DNA of 64,000 nucleotides, taken from assembly GCF_900113745.1 (NCBI RefSeq), contig NZ_FOQL01000002.1:62001-126000 (forward strand), given 5' to 3'. The stretch comes from Pseudomonas guineae (GTDB lineage Bacteria > Pseudomonadota > Gammaproteobacteria > Pseudomonadales > Pseudomonadaceae). Both the position numbers and the translations under genes were made by a program. Below the pieces are notes generated by a model. That model made no database searches and was not told where the DNA came from. It worked only from the letters and a program-made list of their open reading frames with translations. Below are positions 8,101-16,226 of the stretch, piece after piece (position 1 is the first letter of the stretch; every line of letters begins with the position of its first letter).

Positions 8101-10302
8101 AAAATTATCACGCTCAAAGGTCGTGCAGTTTTCCCTTAGAGGGCTGTAGCGGTTATTGAATGGCTGTGAACCACTTGCTGATAAGTCGGGCATATCCAGC
8201 AGATAGACCTGGATCTGATCTTCTTCACTTGTCGGCAGCAAAACTTTTATGTTGTTCGGATGCAGGTCGCCGTGGCTAATTAGCTGTTCGTGCAGGCATT
8301 CAACCCCAGCCATGAGCTTACGAATTACCGTTAGGGCGCGCTCAGGCGTTACTTGCGGTAGTTCATTCCAGTGCAGGCCAGCAATAAAATGCTGCACCAA
8401 GAAAGGCATGCCACCTTTACCGTAGCCAAACTGCTCGATAACCGGCAAGAATGCGTAGTTACTTTTCTGTAAGGTTCCCAGCTTTTCGAAAAAGGCCAAC
8501 AGCATGGGGCCTTGGCCACCCTGCGGTGTATTGGCATGGATCGATGGCCATAGTTTTACGATTGAGAGGCCTGAGCGATAGACCTCCTTATCCTCGGCAT
8601 CTAGGATTTCTTCTTCCACTGGAAAGGCCTTGTATGCCGTGAACATAGGCAACGCAAAAGGCTCGAGCACCGCTGGATCAAAGTCAAAAATACCATCTAG
8701 TACTGGCGTCGACTGGTTCAGTTTGTCCAGTAGCTCGCCGGCATCGGCATATCGAGCGTCTGGAGTCTCATTGAGTGCTCCAATCAGTACATCGGCGTAC
8801 CAAGTATCTGAACACTGCATCGCTGAGCGGACGCTCTCGATGTAACTCATATCCAGCTTCAATGGCAGTGGCTTTGCCTGAATCAGGTGCCAGCAAAGCA
8901 TCCCTAAGGCAAAAACATCACGCTGAAATGGAGTGCCTCTGTGCGCTATTTCGGATCGATCCTCCGGCAACTCAATTGCGCCAATGCTTAACTGATCTCT
9001 CCTTGGTCCGACAGTGCCAACGGGCTGATGGTAGGCTGCAATGAAGTTGGACAAGGCAATTGCACTGGATGGAGAGAACCAGATGCTATGGTCACCAAGA
9101 TCTCGGTGAGCGACCTTAAAGCTGTGCATGGTGGCGAACTGTGCCACCATGATTTTGGCTAGTTTTATTCGCCCCGTTTCAGGGAACTGCTCTACATAAC
9201 GATTGATGAATTCATTAAGGCGGTAATGCTCAGCCGGCAGCTCGCAGAGCTCAGAGAATTCCTGAGTGATCGAGTCTTTGGAGGGGTTCTTGATGGGCTT
9301 CAGACACCTTCGTGAAAGCTCAAGATCCCTTTGTCCGAGATAGACTAATACATCCCGTTCTCTTGAAAGTATCTTGAAGCGTCCTTCTGGGGTTTTGGCA
9401 TCTACATCATCGAGTTTGCTGAAGTCCCACATGCGGAGCAGAGCGCGCTCGGCCTTGTTGTTTTCATTGGTTGCTTGGTACTCAACGTACACCTTGCCCG
9501 GGTGTTCGAAAATTAACTCTCCAGCTCTGAATCCATCGACCATCAACTCCTTCGGCTTGGCATTGCCCTGCTTGAGAAGCTGATCGAAAACCTCAAAGTG
9601 CTGATTTAATCCTGCCGCTTCAGGGTGAGGCCGGAATTTTTTGTTGTATTGATGTTCATTGGCCAGCACCAAAAAATCGTTTAAATGCAGAACATGTTCA
9701 CGCTCCGCATCTGGCAGCTCATCGAAGCTACAGGTCCCGCTCAGAACTACACAAAACTTGATGGTGGGCACACGGCTATCAGGAAATTTGCTCTTAACTG
9801 CATTGAGCTTTTTTTGTAGCAAGTAGACTTTGTTTTGGGTAATGGATACGGGCGAACGATCGCGCTCATCTCCGTTTTGATACCACTTGCCAGCGTTGCT
9901 GGTGATTTTGCCGTGCCAGTGTTTGAGCTCGACGATTAGCACGTTCTTGTGGGTAACAATGACAAGATCGAACTCACCTTCTTTGCCGCGTGAGTCTGCA
10001 AAACGAAAGCCGGCATAGCCTTTCCATGGCCACATGACAGGAGAGCTTTGGGCTTTCACTTTTAGCGCTTTTAGCTGTTGAGCAGTGGACTTTTCTGAGC
10101 CTGATTTTTTTGATTTCGGTAACTCAGATAAAAATTTTCCCTGGAAAGCCTTACGCATGGTCTCAATGGCTTCGACTTCATGTCGAAGCAGACCGCCTTC
10201 CCAATACACAACTTCCATTGTTTCGTCTCCATTGCGGCGCAATGCCAGTCGTTCAGTGCGTAAAATATTTAGCAGCAGGGTTTTCCTGCTGGTTAGGGCC
10301 AC
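5164..10302 (-). CDS. NERD nuclease - tandem kinase - UPF1-like SF1 helicase fusion (1712 residues)
   Basis: This is a multi-domain protein. A NERD nuclease-related domain lies at about residues 80-200, with EFDLVIVTHKNVLIVELKHW carrying the D and ExK residues of restriction-like nucleases. A first kinase-like domain at about 300-500 has HRDLGDHSI, with no catalytic Asn and SNF in place of DFG, so it is probably a pseudokinase. A second kinase-like domain at about 550-760 has an intact HGDLHPNN loop and a DMP in place of DFG. A linker region follows. The C-terminal helicase, from about 1110 to the end, has GPPGTGKT near 1145, VIIDEAA near 1397, GDHRQLPP, TQYRM and DSYQGKE near 1624, all typical of the UPF1-like COG1112 group. 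Mokosh MkoA also joins a kinase and a COG1112 helicase, but I see no phospholipase D partner here. It lies 6 bp after the stop of the RecQ/UvrD fusion gene. Confidence 0.9.
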   Translation of the reverse strand: MALTSRKTLLLNILRTERLALRRNGDETMEVVYWEGGLLRHEVEAIETMRKAFQGKFLSELPKSKKSGSEKSTAQQLKALKVKAQSSPVMWPWKGYAGFRFADSRGKEGEFDLVIVTHKNVLIVELKHWHGKITSNAGKWYQNGDERDRSPVSITQNKVYLLQKKLNAVKSKFPDSRVPTIKFCVVLSGTCSFDELPDAEREHVLHLNDFLVLANEHQYNKKFRPHPEAAGLNQHFEVFDQLLKQGNAKPKELMVDGFRAGELIFEHPGKVYVEYQATNENNKAERALLRMWDFSKLDDVDAKTPEGRFKILSRERDVLVYLGQRDLELSRRCLKPIKNPSKDSITQEFSELCELPAEHYRLNEFINRYVEQFPETGRIKLAKIMVAQFATMHSFKVAHRDLGDHSIWFSPSSAIALSNFIAAYHQPVGTVGPRRDQLSIGAIELPEDRSEIAHRGTPFQRDVFALGMLCWHLIQAKPLPLKLDMSYIESVRSAMQCSDTWYADVLIGALNETPDARYADAGELLDKLNQSTPVLDGIFDFDPAVLEPFALPMFTAYKAFPVEEEILDAEDKEVYRSGLSIVKLWPSIHANTPQGGQGPMLLAFFEKLGTLQKSNYAFLPVIEQFGYGKGGMPFLVQHFIAGLHWNELPQVTPERALTVIRKLMAGVECLHEQLISHGDLHPNNIKVLLPTSEEDQIQVYLLDMPDLSASGSQPFNNRYSPLRENCTTFERDNFAVMRMAVELLDMNWDEPGDADIPEIRVAITHERNSDSGFIALERFREALDKAFQPKSSQQLISVEVWGHDEMDFTIYPDNGRIFISIEPARADARLAAISFQGVGGRLSATYDPTSKSFEKSLGAATQEAVHSYASRSAVFEVDVRINVSVRKYSKLRALTAYMAQQPDFDVLVSSILSEARAAVAEKALPGETSQPVDIALDEHDEDVQPEPSTELKPRTFSVSKIWKAILDTESEALPMVEVADEPKLNKDKLGLMIPYTAQREVLESFEADDTVLLSKKKDGKTFELGAINVRKSTKSELYLVITNKAKGINPEDQLYLQSSSTRSSFTRRKKAMERILERLSVVPQLVDYFDEACDIDPERYGEPPTEEHFEVYQRRMPDGQVIGLNDAQKEAFARLVSRGPLGLLQGPPGTGKTEFIAAFCHYLVSQEGVRNILLVSQSHEAVNTAAERIRAHCRRLNTDLDVVRFSNREHVVSDELRDVYSRSIVTQQQQSFRAELKHRLSLMAPSLGVSTAFIESLLDVQCRVFGLVRSIERLDKDLDITDDEIDTDKHKKATVQMLNSELQELLREDFNIQPDPQVSPRSWLEQAQTKVASEHGVRTHELNRCLSLIQLSDDLLERMASERANYDEFLVRSRTLVCGTCVGIGLHHLKLAENRFDWVIIDEAARSSPTELAIAMQVGRRVLLVGDHRQLPPFYEDEHKKAIARQLETHPTSAEFQHVMRSDFERAFESAYGRLVSATLKTQYRMQPAIGDIVSEVFYQGQLETGKRPIPAHFEQPPECIGSVFTWLDTGVLGKKAHHQEQQGSTSLVNHAEADAIIRMLKNIEDEAEFSTALVDEMSECQEPAIGIICMYGEQKKLIRRKFAEQNWSEEFKRLVKIDTVDSYQGKENRIVIISLTRSNSDLSPGFLRSPNRINVAISRAMDRLVIVGDMRMWAGRNAELPLGKVTSYIRARQHEDIYAIKPVELTGSAAK

Positions 10303-10308
10303 GTGTTA

Positions 10309-13300
10309 CTAAGTGAAAGTCCGTCCGCTAACCCTCGGTATGACAATTTCCCAACGTTCAGATTTGTAGCGCATACGGTATTCATCCTCACTGTCTTCGG
10401 CATAGCGAGTGATGATGCCGGCGACCTCACATGTTTCGACTTCAAGGTTCAAACGGAAGGATTTCGATGTGCAGCCGACGGTTCGGCCTTGCTCGTCTTG
10501 GAGTAAGTAGCGTTCGCCTTCGGCGTGTACACGCAATGAGGCGCCCGTTTTAAGTTCTTGGATGGCCTGATGAATAGGGGCTGTTGCAGGCTGACGGCCT
10601 GGGTAGCCAATATCAATGTCCTTCATGCTGAATACTTGGTACTGGGTATCCAATGTAGGGTCATGCTGGCCATTGAAGCTATGTTTTAGCAGGGCTGCAC
10701 CGAGCGACTGGGTGAAGGCGTTGGTGGATGCAAACTCACAAAGGGTTAAGGTTTCTTCGGCGCGGGTCATGCCGACGTAGTACAGGCGGCGCTCATCTTC
10801 TAACTGTTGCTGTTTTTGGTTCCAGCCACCATCCAGTAATGCCACATGCCGAAACTCTAGGCCTTTGGCCGAGTGCACGGTGCCGAGGTAAAGGCCGGTA
10901 CGCGGTTGTTGGCGCATTTCCCGCGCGTAGTCATATAGCCAATCAATCAGCGTTGCACGTGCGAGCTGGCATTCGCCGAACTCGCCCTTCAGTTGTTCAA
11001 AGGCTGTTTGAAAAAACTCATGCCATTGCTCATCGAGCGATAGGCTTTGCAGAGAGGCGTTTGCACTGTTCGCATCGAGCAGCGGCGCTTGGTTTGTGCG
11101 CAGGTGCTCAATGGCTTGGATGTAACCACGCTGGCGCGTTAGTGGGAGTGCGCTCTGCTTGTCAGCCGCCAAGTAATAGGGCACTGAATGTTGCTCACAC
11201 CAAGCCTGGATCGGCAGCAGATAGCGGTGCGTGCGTGCGAGAATTGCGCAGCCCTGCCAATCATCGCATTGCTCTAGATCTTTTAGACGCTGGAACTCTG
11301 CCAATACCGCTTGTGCTTGGATGTTGCCTGCTGGGCTGTCTGCTGCAGGTAGCTGAATACATGAAACATGGCCCTGACGCAGCTGATCAAGGCCCTGCCA
11401 GCGCCCCCCCATGGGAAGCCCTTGGCGAGTGTTGTTGATCTGGATCGGATGCTCAGCTTTGAGCCGGTTACGATTTTTTTCAATCAACGCGTTGGCGGTA
11501 GTAATGATCATTTTGCTGGAGCGAAAGTTTTCCACCAGGTAACTGATGTCGGCGTTGTACTCTTGCTGGTAGCGCTCGATATGCTGATTACTGCCGCCGC
11601 GCCATTGGTAAATATTTTGATCATCGTCGCCTACCGCCAAAATGCACAGCTCGTCATCGTTCTCACTGTGGCGTTTGGCAAGGGCGCTTACTAGGTTGTA
11701 CTGACGTTCATCGATGTCTTGATACTCGTCGACCAAGATGTAGCGATAACCACGCAATAGGCGTTCGCGCAGATCATCTTCACCTTCCGCTGAGTGCTTG
11801 CCTTCGAGCAGCTCGGCGGCGCGTTCGAGCAACGCGTCGAGTTCCCCATCATCAATCTTATCGCGTTGTGAGTAGCTAACGCCGGTCAAGCGCATTGCCA
11901 TCGAGTGATAGGTCAATATGGTTAAGCCGTAGGCCTCGTTACCGACTAGGCTAAACAGGCGCTTACGGATTTCGTTAGCTGCATGACGGTTAAAGGTTAG
12001 GGCGATGATGCTGCTGGCTGGTATGCGCCGCACGCGCAATAGATACGCGATGCGGTGGACGATCACGCGTGTTTTGCCAGAGCCAGGACCCGCGAGAATC
12101 AGTCTATTACGGTCGTCGGGGTCTGTGACCACGATTTTTTGCGTGGTATTCAAAGTGTAGATAATCGACTGCCATGAGGCCTCGCTGGTCGCCAGCTTGA
12201 GTACTTCGTCTTTGCCGGCAAAATACAGTTTGAGGAAATCCTGCTTGCTCTCTTTGAAGTAGTGCATGACTAAGCCCAGTGCGGCAGCCATTTCTTTCAG
12301 GGCAACTTCTGCGTATTCACGCATCACATGCACCTGAATGCGTTTCTCCCGGTAGTGCTCATCGAGCTTCAGGAAGTCTTCCTTGAGATAGCGCTGGCCA
12401 TGCTTGTCGGGATTAACTTCGATGGTCATGGCGCGACGCATCACCGTCATCCCGTGGTTCAGCGTGAGTACTTCTTGCTGGTGCAGATAGAGCAACACAT
12501 GCTCAACGGCCTTTTTTCGTTGCTCGGGTTTAATGGTGGCATTGAGCACTAGATCGCTTTCGATCATTTTCATTAGCTCGCCAAAAGTTGTTTGCACCAA
12601 CAGGTCTTTGGCGCGTGCGCCACTGGGCAATTTGGCGATGAGAAAAGGCATCAGCACAGCTGCGATGGCACGACGACTATCCCCCTGTTTCTGAACTTGA
12701 TCCCAGGTGTAGCCATGGCGAATACGTAATTTCAGGTAGTCGCGGTTTAACTGGCTAAGTTCGAAATTACTGCGCTGTGAGCTTTCGCCGTCACGATCCT
12801 GCGTCAGGCTACGCAGCAAACGAAGAACGTGTAGCGGCAGTAAGTCTGCTTGTGCGGTGATTTGTCGGAGATGCGCGGTGAGCGGCGGCAAATTGATATC
12901 TTGCCAGCCACCCTGATCCGCATCGGGTGCTTGTTCACGCAGTTCGCTGAACAAGGCACTTTCCAGCTGCATTGATTGGCTCAAACGTTCATTGGATGAG
13001 CCAACCACTCCATGACGCAGGTAAATCGTCAGCTGTGAATCATTTTCCAGCAGGCCTAGATTTTCCAGCTGTTTCAGCGTGCTACTTATTTCTTCTTGGT
13101 TTTGCTCGGTGAGTGCCATCAGCTGGTCGGTATTGACTCGCTCATCGGCATCAGCGGAATAAAGAAAGCGGAGCACAGCTCGAAACTCTTCGAGTAGACG
13201 TTCGGGCAGCTTGGATTTTAATAAGCGCGCATCGGCTTCTTCTTCGCTAAGGCAGAGGCGCGCAGGAAATACCTTCGTATGGTTTTCTTCACGGCTCAGA

Positions 13301-15444
13301 TATTGGTCGCGCTCAAGCCAAGCAATGGCTGTGACCACTTTGGTTTCGGCATCACGGTCGTCAGCTTCGAAGCTGGTATTAACGCTTTCATCTTGAAGGA
13401 TTTCACCGGCGGTGATGATCAATTGCCCGCCTTTGCGCCGATTACCCTCACTGCGAACTTTACGCAGTATTTGCTGAATATCTTGCAGGCTTAGCTTGGA
13501 CTTTTCACTGAGGCCGAATTGCGTTTCGATATCTTGTGGGTCGTACAGCAACACGCATTTAGCTTGCTGTTGATCGCGCCCAGCACGACCAGCCTCTTGT
13601 AAGTAGTTCTCCAGGGAACCTGGGATGTTGGCATGTATCACTAGTCGCACATCAGGCTTGTCCACCCCCATGCCAAAGGCATTGGTGGCGACGATCACGC
13701 GAAGCGCCCCGGCTTTGAAGTCGTCCTGAATGTCCTTTTTCTCATGGGGCTGTAAACCCGCATGGAAGAAGCGACAGGCCCAGTCTTGTCCGATCAAAAA
13801 AGCCGCGAGTTCTTCCGCATTTTTGCGACTAGAAACAAAAACCACAGCGCCACCGTCCTGATGGCCTAGCTCATCCTCCAGTAGCAGATGAGTGCGCTGC
13901 CATTTTTCACCTGATGCTGTCGGGAGCACCTCAAAGCACAGGTTAGTTCGCTCGGGTGTGCCAATAAATGCGGTAAATAAAACGCCCAACTCTTCTTGGA
14001 AGTGTTGGTGAATGTCGTCCAGTACATCCTGCTTGGCCGTGGCGGTAAAGCAGCCAATCGGGGCTACAGGTGCGTCAGCACTGAACTCACGAATGAAGCG
14101 CGCGGCGTACAGATAATCTGGGCGAAAGTCGTTGCCCCACTTCGACAGGCAGTGAGCTTCATCGAAGATCCACGCGCCGATCTGCCGATTGGCGATGGCC
14201 TTGCGAAAGGCTTTGTTGCGAAACTGCTCCGGCGACACCAAGAGGATGCCAATATCGCCCATCTGGATTTTCTCCAGTACATCGGCTCGCTCGGGCATGG
14301 TCAATAGACCATTGAGCGCCGCCGCGCACTGCACATTGCTGGCGAGCAGACCATCGACCTGATCTTTCATCAGCGACTGTAACGGCGAGATGATGATCGT
14401 CAGACTGCCGTTGCGGTGATAGCGGTTCAGCGCAGGCAATTGATAACAAATGGACTTGCCGCCGCCGGTGGCGAGCACCGCTAATACCGATTTGCCCTGC
14501 ATGCCAGCCAGAACGATGTCGCATTGTGCGCTTTTGCCGTCGGCTTCGTAACGGAAGTCATCGAAGTTGAAGTAATGTTTTAGTTCTAGCCGAGGGTCAT
14601 GAACACTTTGGCAGTACTGACAGCTCTGGTCGGTGCAGGCTACGTCGCGAAGTTCTGAGATCAGTTGGCTTACCGCTGGGAACTGATAGCGAACCCAGGG
14701 TGCAAGCACAGAGTTCCCCCCAGATACCCGCAGCCAAGCCAGGGCATAAGCAATTGGCCAGTTCAAGTCAGGGAGATTCAGGTCTTGCTCGATAAGCGTC
14801 GTAAGCCTCGTCCTGCAGACCTTCAAGTCTCGCTTTAGCGCAGGATCTGTCTCTTGCAGGAGCACTGGAAGTAATCCACGCAAGCGGGATAGTTCTATTG
14901 GCGGTTGGCCGCTCATGGCCAGGAAGAAGTTACCCAACCCCGTCCCGATTTGTGGCGCGGTGAGGGCTTGATAACACAGCAGTTCGTTTGGCTGGCTTTC
15001 AGCCAGTCGAGTAAAGGCTTGGTGCTGGTCATTAAATAAAGTCAGCGTCGAGCGGCAGTCGGCCAGTGGTGAGTTCAGGCTGTCGCGGATCAGCTTGTAG
15101 TCTTTGATCAGGCGATGGTAGGGGTTTTGCGGGAAGGCCAGTGGCGACAGACGCAGGGTGTCTATCACCGGCAGTGTAAGCAGCTTCAGATGGGGGGCGG
15201 TGGCGCGAAGCAACGGCAGGTCATGGGCGAGCAGGTTATGCCCCAGCAGAAAGCTGGCGCCTTCAGCCATTTGATCCAATCGTTCCAGCGCTGCAGCAAG
15301 ATTTTTGTCGATGTTTAATTCGAACTCTTCACCGGTATCGGGGCGCAAAGCTCCAATCTTAAAAATCTTGGTTGGTTGATTCAGTTGCTCTGGCACTACC
15401 TCAAGGTCGAATACCAAACACTTGGGCTGAGGAAGCTGCGCCAT
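10309..15444 (-). CDS. DEDD exonuclease - RecQ helicase - UvrD helicase fusion (1711 residues)
   Basis: Three catalytic modules sit in one chain. Residues about 1-165 are a DEDD 3'-5' exonuclease fold: CLVFDLEV gives the D-x-E of ExoI, GHNLLAHD is ExoII, and a late D (PLADCRSTL) is ExoIII. A CX4CX2C-like cluster (CTDQSCQYC) follows near 270. RecQ is at about 290-860, with ATGGGKSICYQLP near 325, FDEAHCLSKWG near 426, and the TNAFGMGVDKPDVR and QEAGRAGRD motifs. A UvrD/Rep-type SF1 helicase is at about 1090-1620, with AGPGSGKTR near 1116, VDEYQDIDERQ near 1236, GDDDQNIYQWRG and TVHSAKGLEF near 1523. A small beta-rich tail ends the protein. It is the first gene of a three-gene operon and divergent from the 15576 gene. 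Both helicase types move 3'-5', suggesting DNA unwinding coupled to degradation. Confidence 0.93.
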   Translation of the reverse strand: MAQLPQPKCLVFDLEVVPEQLNQPTKIFKIGALRPDTGEEFELNIDKNLAAALERLDQMAEGASFLLGHNLLAHDLPLLRATAPHLKLLTLPVIDTLRLSPLAFPQNPYHRLIKDYKLIRDSLNSPLADCRSTLTLFNDQHQAFTRLAESQPNELLCYQALTAPQIGTGLGNFFLAMSGQPPIELSRLRGLLPVLLQETDPALKRDLKVCRTRLTTLIEQDLNLPDLNWPIAYALAWLRVSGGNSVLAPWVRYQFPAVSQLISELRDVACTDQSCQYCQSVHDPRLELKHYFNFDDFRYEADGKSAQCDIVLAGMQGKSVLAVLATGGGKSICYQLPALNRYHRNGSLTIIISPLQSLMKDQVDGLLASNVQCAAALNGLLTMPERADVLEKIQMGDIGILLVSPEQFRNKAFRKAIANRQIGAWIFDEAHCLSKWGNDFRPDYLYAARFIREFSADAPVAPIGCFTATAKQDVLDDIHQHFQEELGVLFTAFIGTPERTNLCFEVLPTASGEKWQRTHLLLEDELGHQDGGAVVFVSSRKNAEELAAFLIGQDWACRFFHAGLQPHEKKDIQDDFKAGALRVIVATNAFGMGVDKPDVRLVIHANIPGSLENYLQEAGRAGRDQQQAKCVLLYDPQDIETQFGLSEKSKLSLQDIQQILRKVRSEGNRRKGGQLIITAGEILQDESVNTSFEADDRDAETKVVTAIAWLERDQYLSREENHTKVFPARLCLSEEEADARLLKSKLPERLLEEFRAVLRFLYSADADERVNTDQLMALTEQNQEEISSTLKQLENLGLLENDSQLTIYLRHGVVGSSNERLSQSMQLESALFSELREQAPDADQGGWQDINLPPLTAHLRQITAQADLLPLHVLRLLRSLTQDRDGESSQRSNFELSQLNRDYLKLRIRHGYTWDQVQKQGDSRRAIAAVLMPFLIAKLPSGARAKDLLVQTTFGELMKMIESDLVLNATIKPEQRKKAVEHVLLYLHQQEVLTLNHGMTVMRRAMTIEVNPDKHGQRYLKEDFLKLDEHYREKRIQVHVMREYAEVALKEMAAALGLVMHYFKESKQDFLKLYFAGKDEVLKLATSEASWQSIIYTLNTTQKIVVTDPDDRNRLILAGPGSGKTRVIVHRIAYLLRVRRIPASSIIALTFNRHAANEIRKRLFSLVGNEAYGLTILTYHSMAMRLTGVSYSQRDKIDDGELDALLERAAELLEGKHSAEGEDDLRERLLRGYRYILVDEYQDIDERQYNLVSALAKRHSENDDELCILAVGDDDQNIYQWRGGSNQHIERYQQEYNADISYLVENFRSSKMIITTANALIEKNRNRLKAEHPIQINNTRQGLPMGGRWQGLDQLRQGHVSCIQLPAADSPAGNIQAQAVLAEFQRLKDLEQCDDWQGCAILARTHRYLLPIQAWCEQHSVPYYLAADKQSALPLTRQRGYIQAIEHLRTNQAPLLDANSANASLQSLSLDEQWHEFFQTAFEQLKGEFGECQLARATLIDWLYDYAREMRQQPRTGLYLGTVHSAKGLEFRHVALLDGGWNQKQQQLEDERRLYYVGMTRAEETLTLCEFASTNAFTQSLGAALLKHSFNGQHDPTLDTQYQVFSMKDIDIGYPGRQPATAPIHQAIQELKTGASLRVHAEGERYLLQDEQGRTVGCTSKSFRLNLEVETCEVAGIITRYAEDSEDEYRMRYKSERWEIVIPRVSGRTFT

Positions 15445-15575
15445 GTACTACACGTCCCTGAAGTAAGCACTATAAAGGTAGGGACTTTAACCTATCAGTT
15501 GCGACGTAGGAAATGGCACAGTTGCTCAGGCTAGAGCGGTCTGTCTTGTGAATTCTGACTAGTCACTCATGAATA
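15445..15575. promoter_or_regulatory. Divergent intergenic region between the helicase operon and the BREX side
   Basis: 131 bp separate the minus-strand helicase operon from the plus-strand 140-residue gene. Inverted arms GTCCCT (15454-15459) and AGGGAC (15480-15485) flank a TATAAAGG segment, a possible operator-promoter overlap for the minus-strand operon. Read from sequence only. Confidence 0.35.
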
Positions 15576-15998
15576 GTGCATTCGATTCACAAGTCCGGAT
15601 TCATCCGCTCAACACCGCACGAAGTCTGGCTACACCGAACGAATACTCTGCGAAAGGCTGCCAGGCAATTGGAGCGTAAGCATCCGGCTGTAATCCATGC
15701 CTTGCAAGCTGACTCAGATTTACGCGCCCGTCTTGGGCTCAGCGAGCACGAATCGATTTCAGCTCTGCACGCTTGGGTTGTCGATACGTCGATTGAGCTT
15801 GATGGTGAGATTGTTGATGGCTTTCGTGTCGTGTCGCGCGAAGTCATTGAAGTGACCTTGCGCGATGAGCAGCACTACCTGAGAGCGTTTGATCAAGACG
15901 AAGAGGAAGAGCCTGAGTCGCTGTATCCTGTTGGGTTCAGCCCGCAGGCGTTTGTCCAGATCATTGAGCGCAACGAGATTTGGCGAGGCCTGCTTTGA
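15576..15998 (+). CDS. Small acidic protein of unknown function upstream of brxR
   Basis: 140 residues from a GTG at 15576; no better in-frame start is available and no good Shine-Dalgarno is seen, so the start is uncertain. The sequence is hydrophilic. It has a basic N-terminal part with RTNTLRKAARQLERKH, a helical middle, and an acidic C-terminal run DQDEEEEPES before a hydrophobic tail. I recognise no family. It lies between the divergent helicase operon and the BREX regulator gene and reads with BREX, about 230 bp before brxR. A role linked to either defence unit, for example as an accessory or inhibitor, is only a guess. Confidence 0.6.
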   Translation: MHSIHKSGFIRSTPHEVWLHRTNTLRKAARQLERKHPAVIHALQADSDLRARLGLSEHESISALHAWVVDTSIELDGEIVDGFRVVSREVIEVTLRDEQHYLRAFDQDEEEEPESLYPVGFSPQAFVQIIERNEIWRGLL

Positions 15999-16143
15999 TG
16001 AGATCTATTTGGCAGGTGCCTTAGCAGGGCGCAACCAGAGCTCCGAGTGAAGTGTCCGGACGATGCTGAATCGTCACGGCCAGGGCGCGACTCGCACTCT
16101 CTGCTGTATGGAAGACTTCATAATCAAAATGAGTACCATCATG

Positions 16144-16171
16144 TTTGTAAAATACAAATATGGACGTACGT
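16144..16171. promoter_or_regulatory. Candidate brxR operator: two small palindromes
   Basis: Upstream of brxR are TTTGTA-AAA-TACAAA (16144-16158) and the palindrome ACGTACGT (16164-16171). BrxR-type WYL regulators bind inverted repeats upstream of their own gene, so these are the best operator candidates. The sequence shows only the symmetry. Confidence 0.4.
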
Positions 16172-16226
16172 ATAAGGTGTGCAATAAGATCCGTTCTAAT
16201 GCTCAGATCAAGTGCTTCCAACTCAT

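Noticed and set aside
3719..10302. Calling the NERD-kinase-helicase gene and its partner a Mokosh system
   Set aside because: The kinase plus COG1112 helicase is reminiscent, but the 482-residue partner shows no phospholipase D HxK motif, and the RecQ/UvrD fusion is not part of Mokosh.
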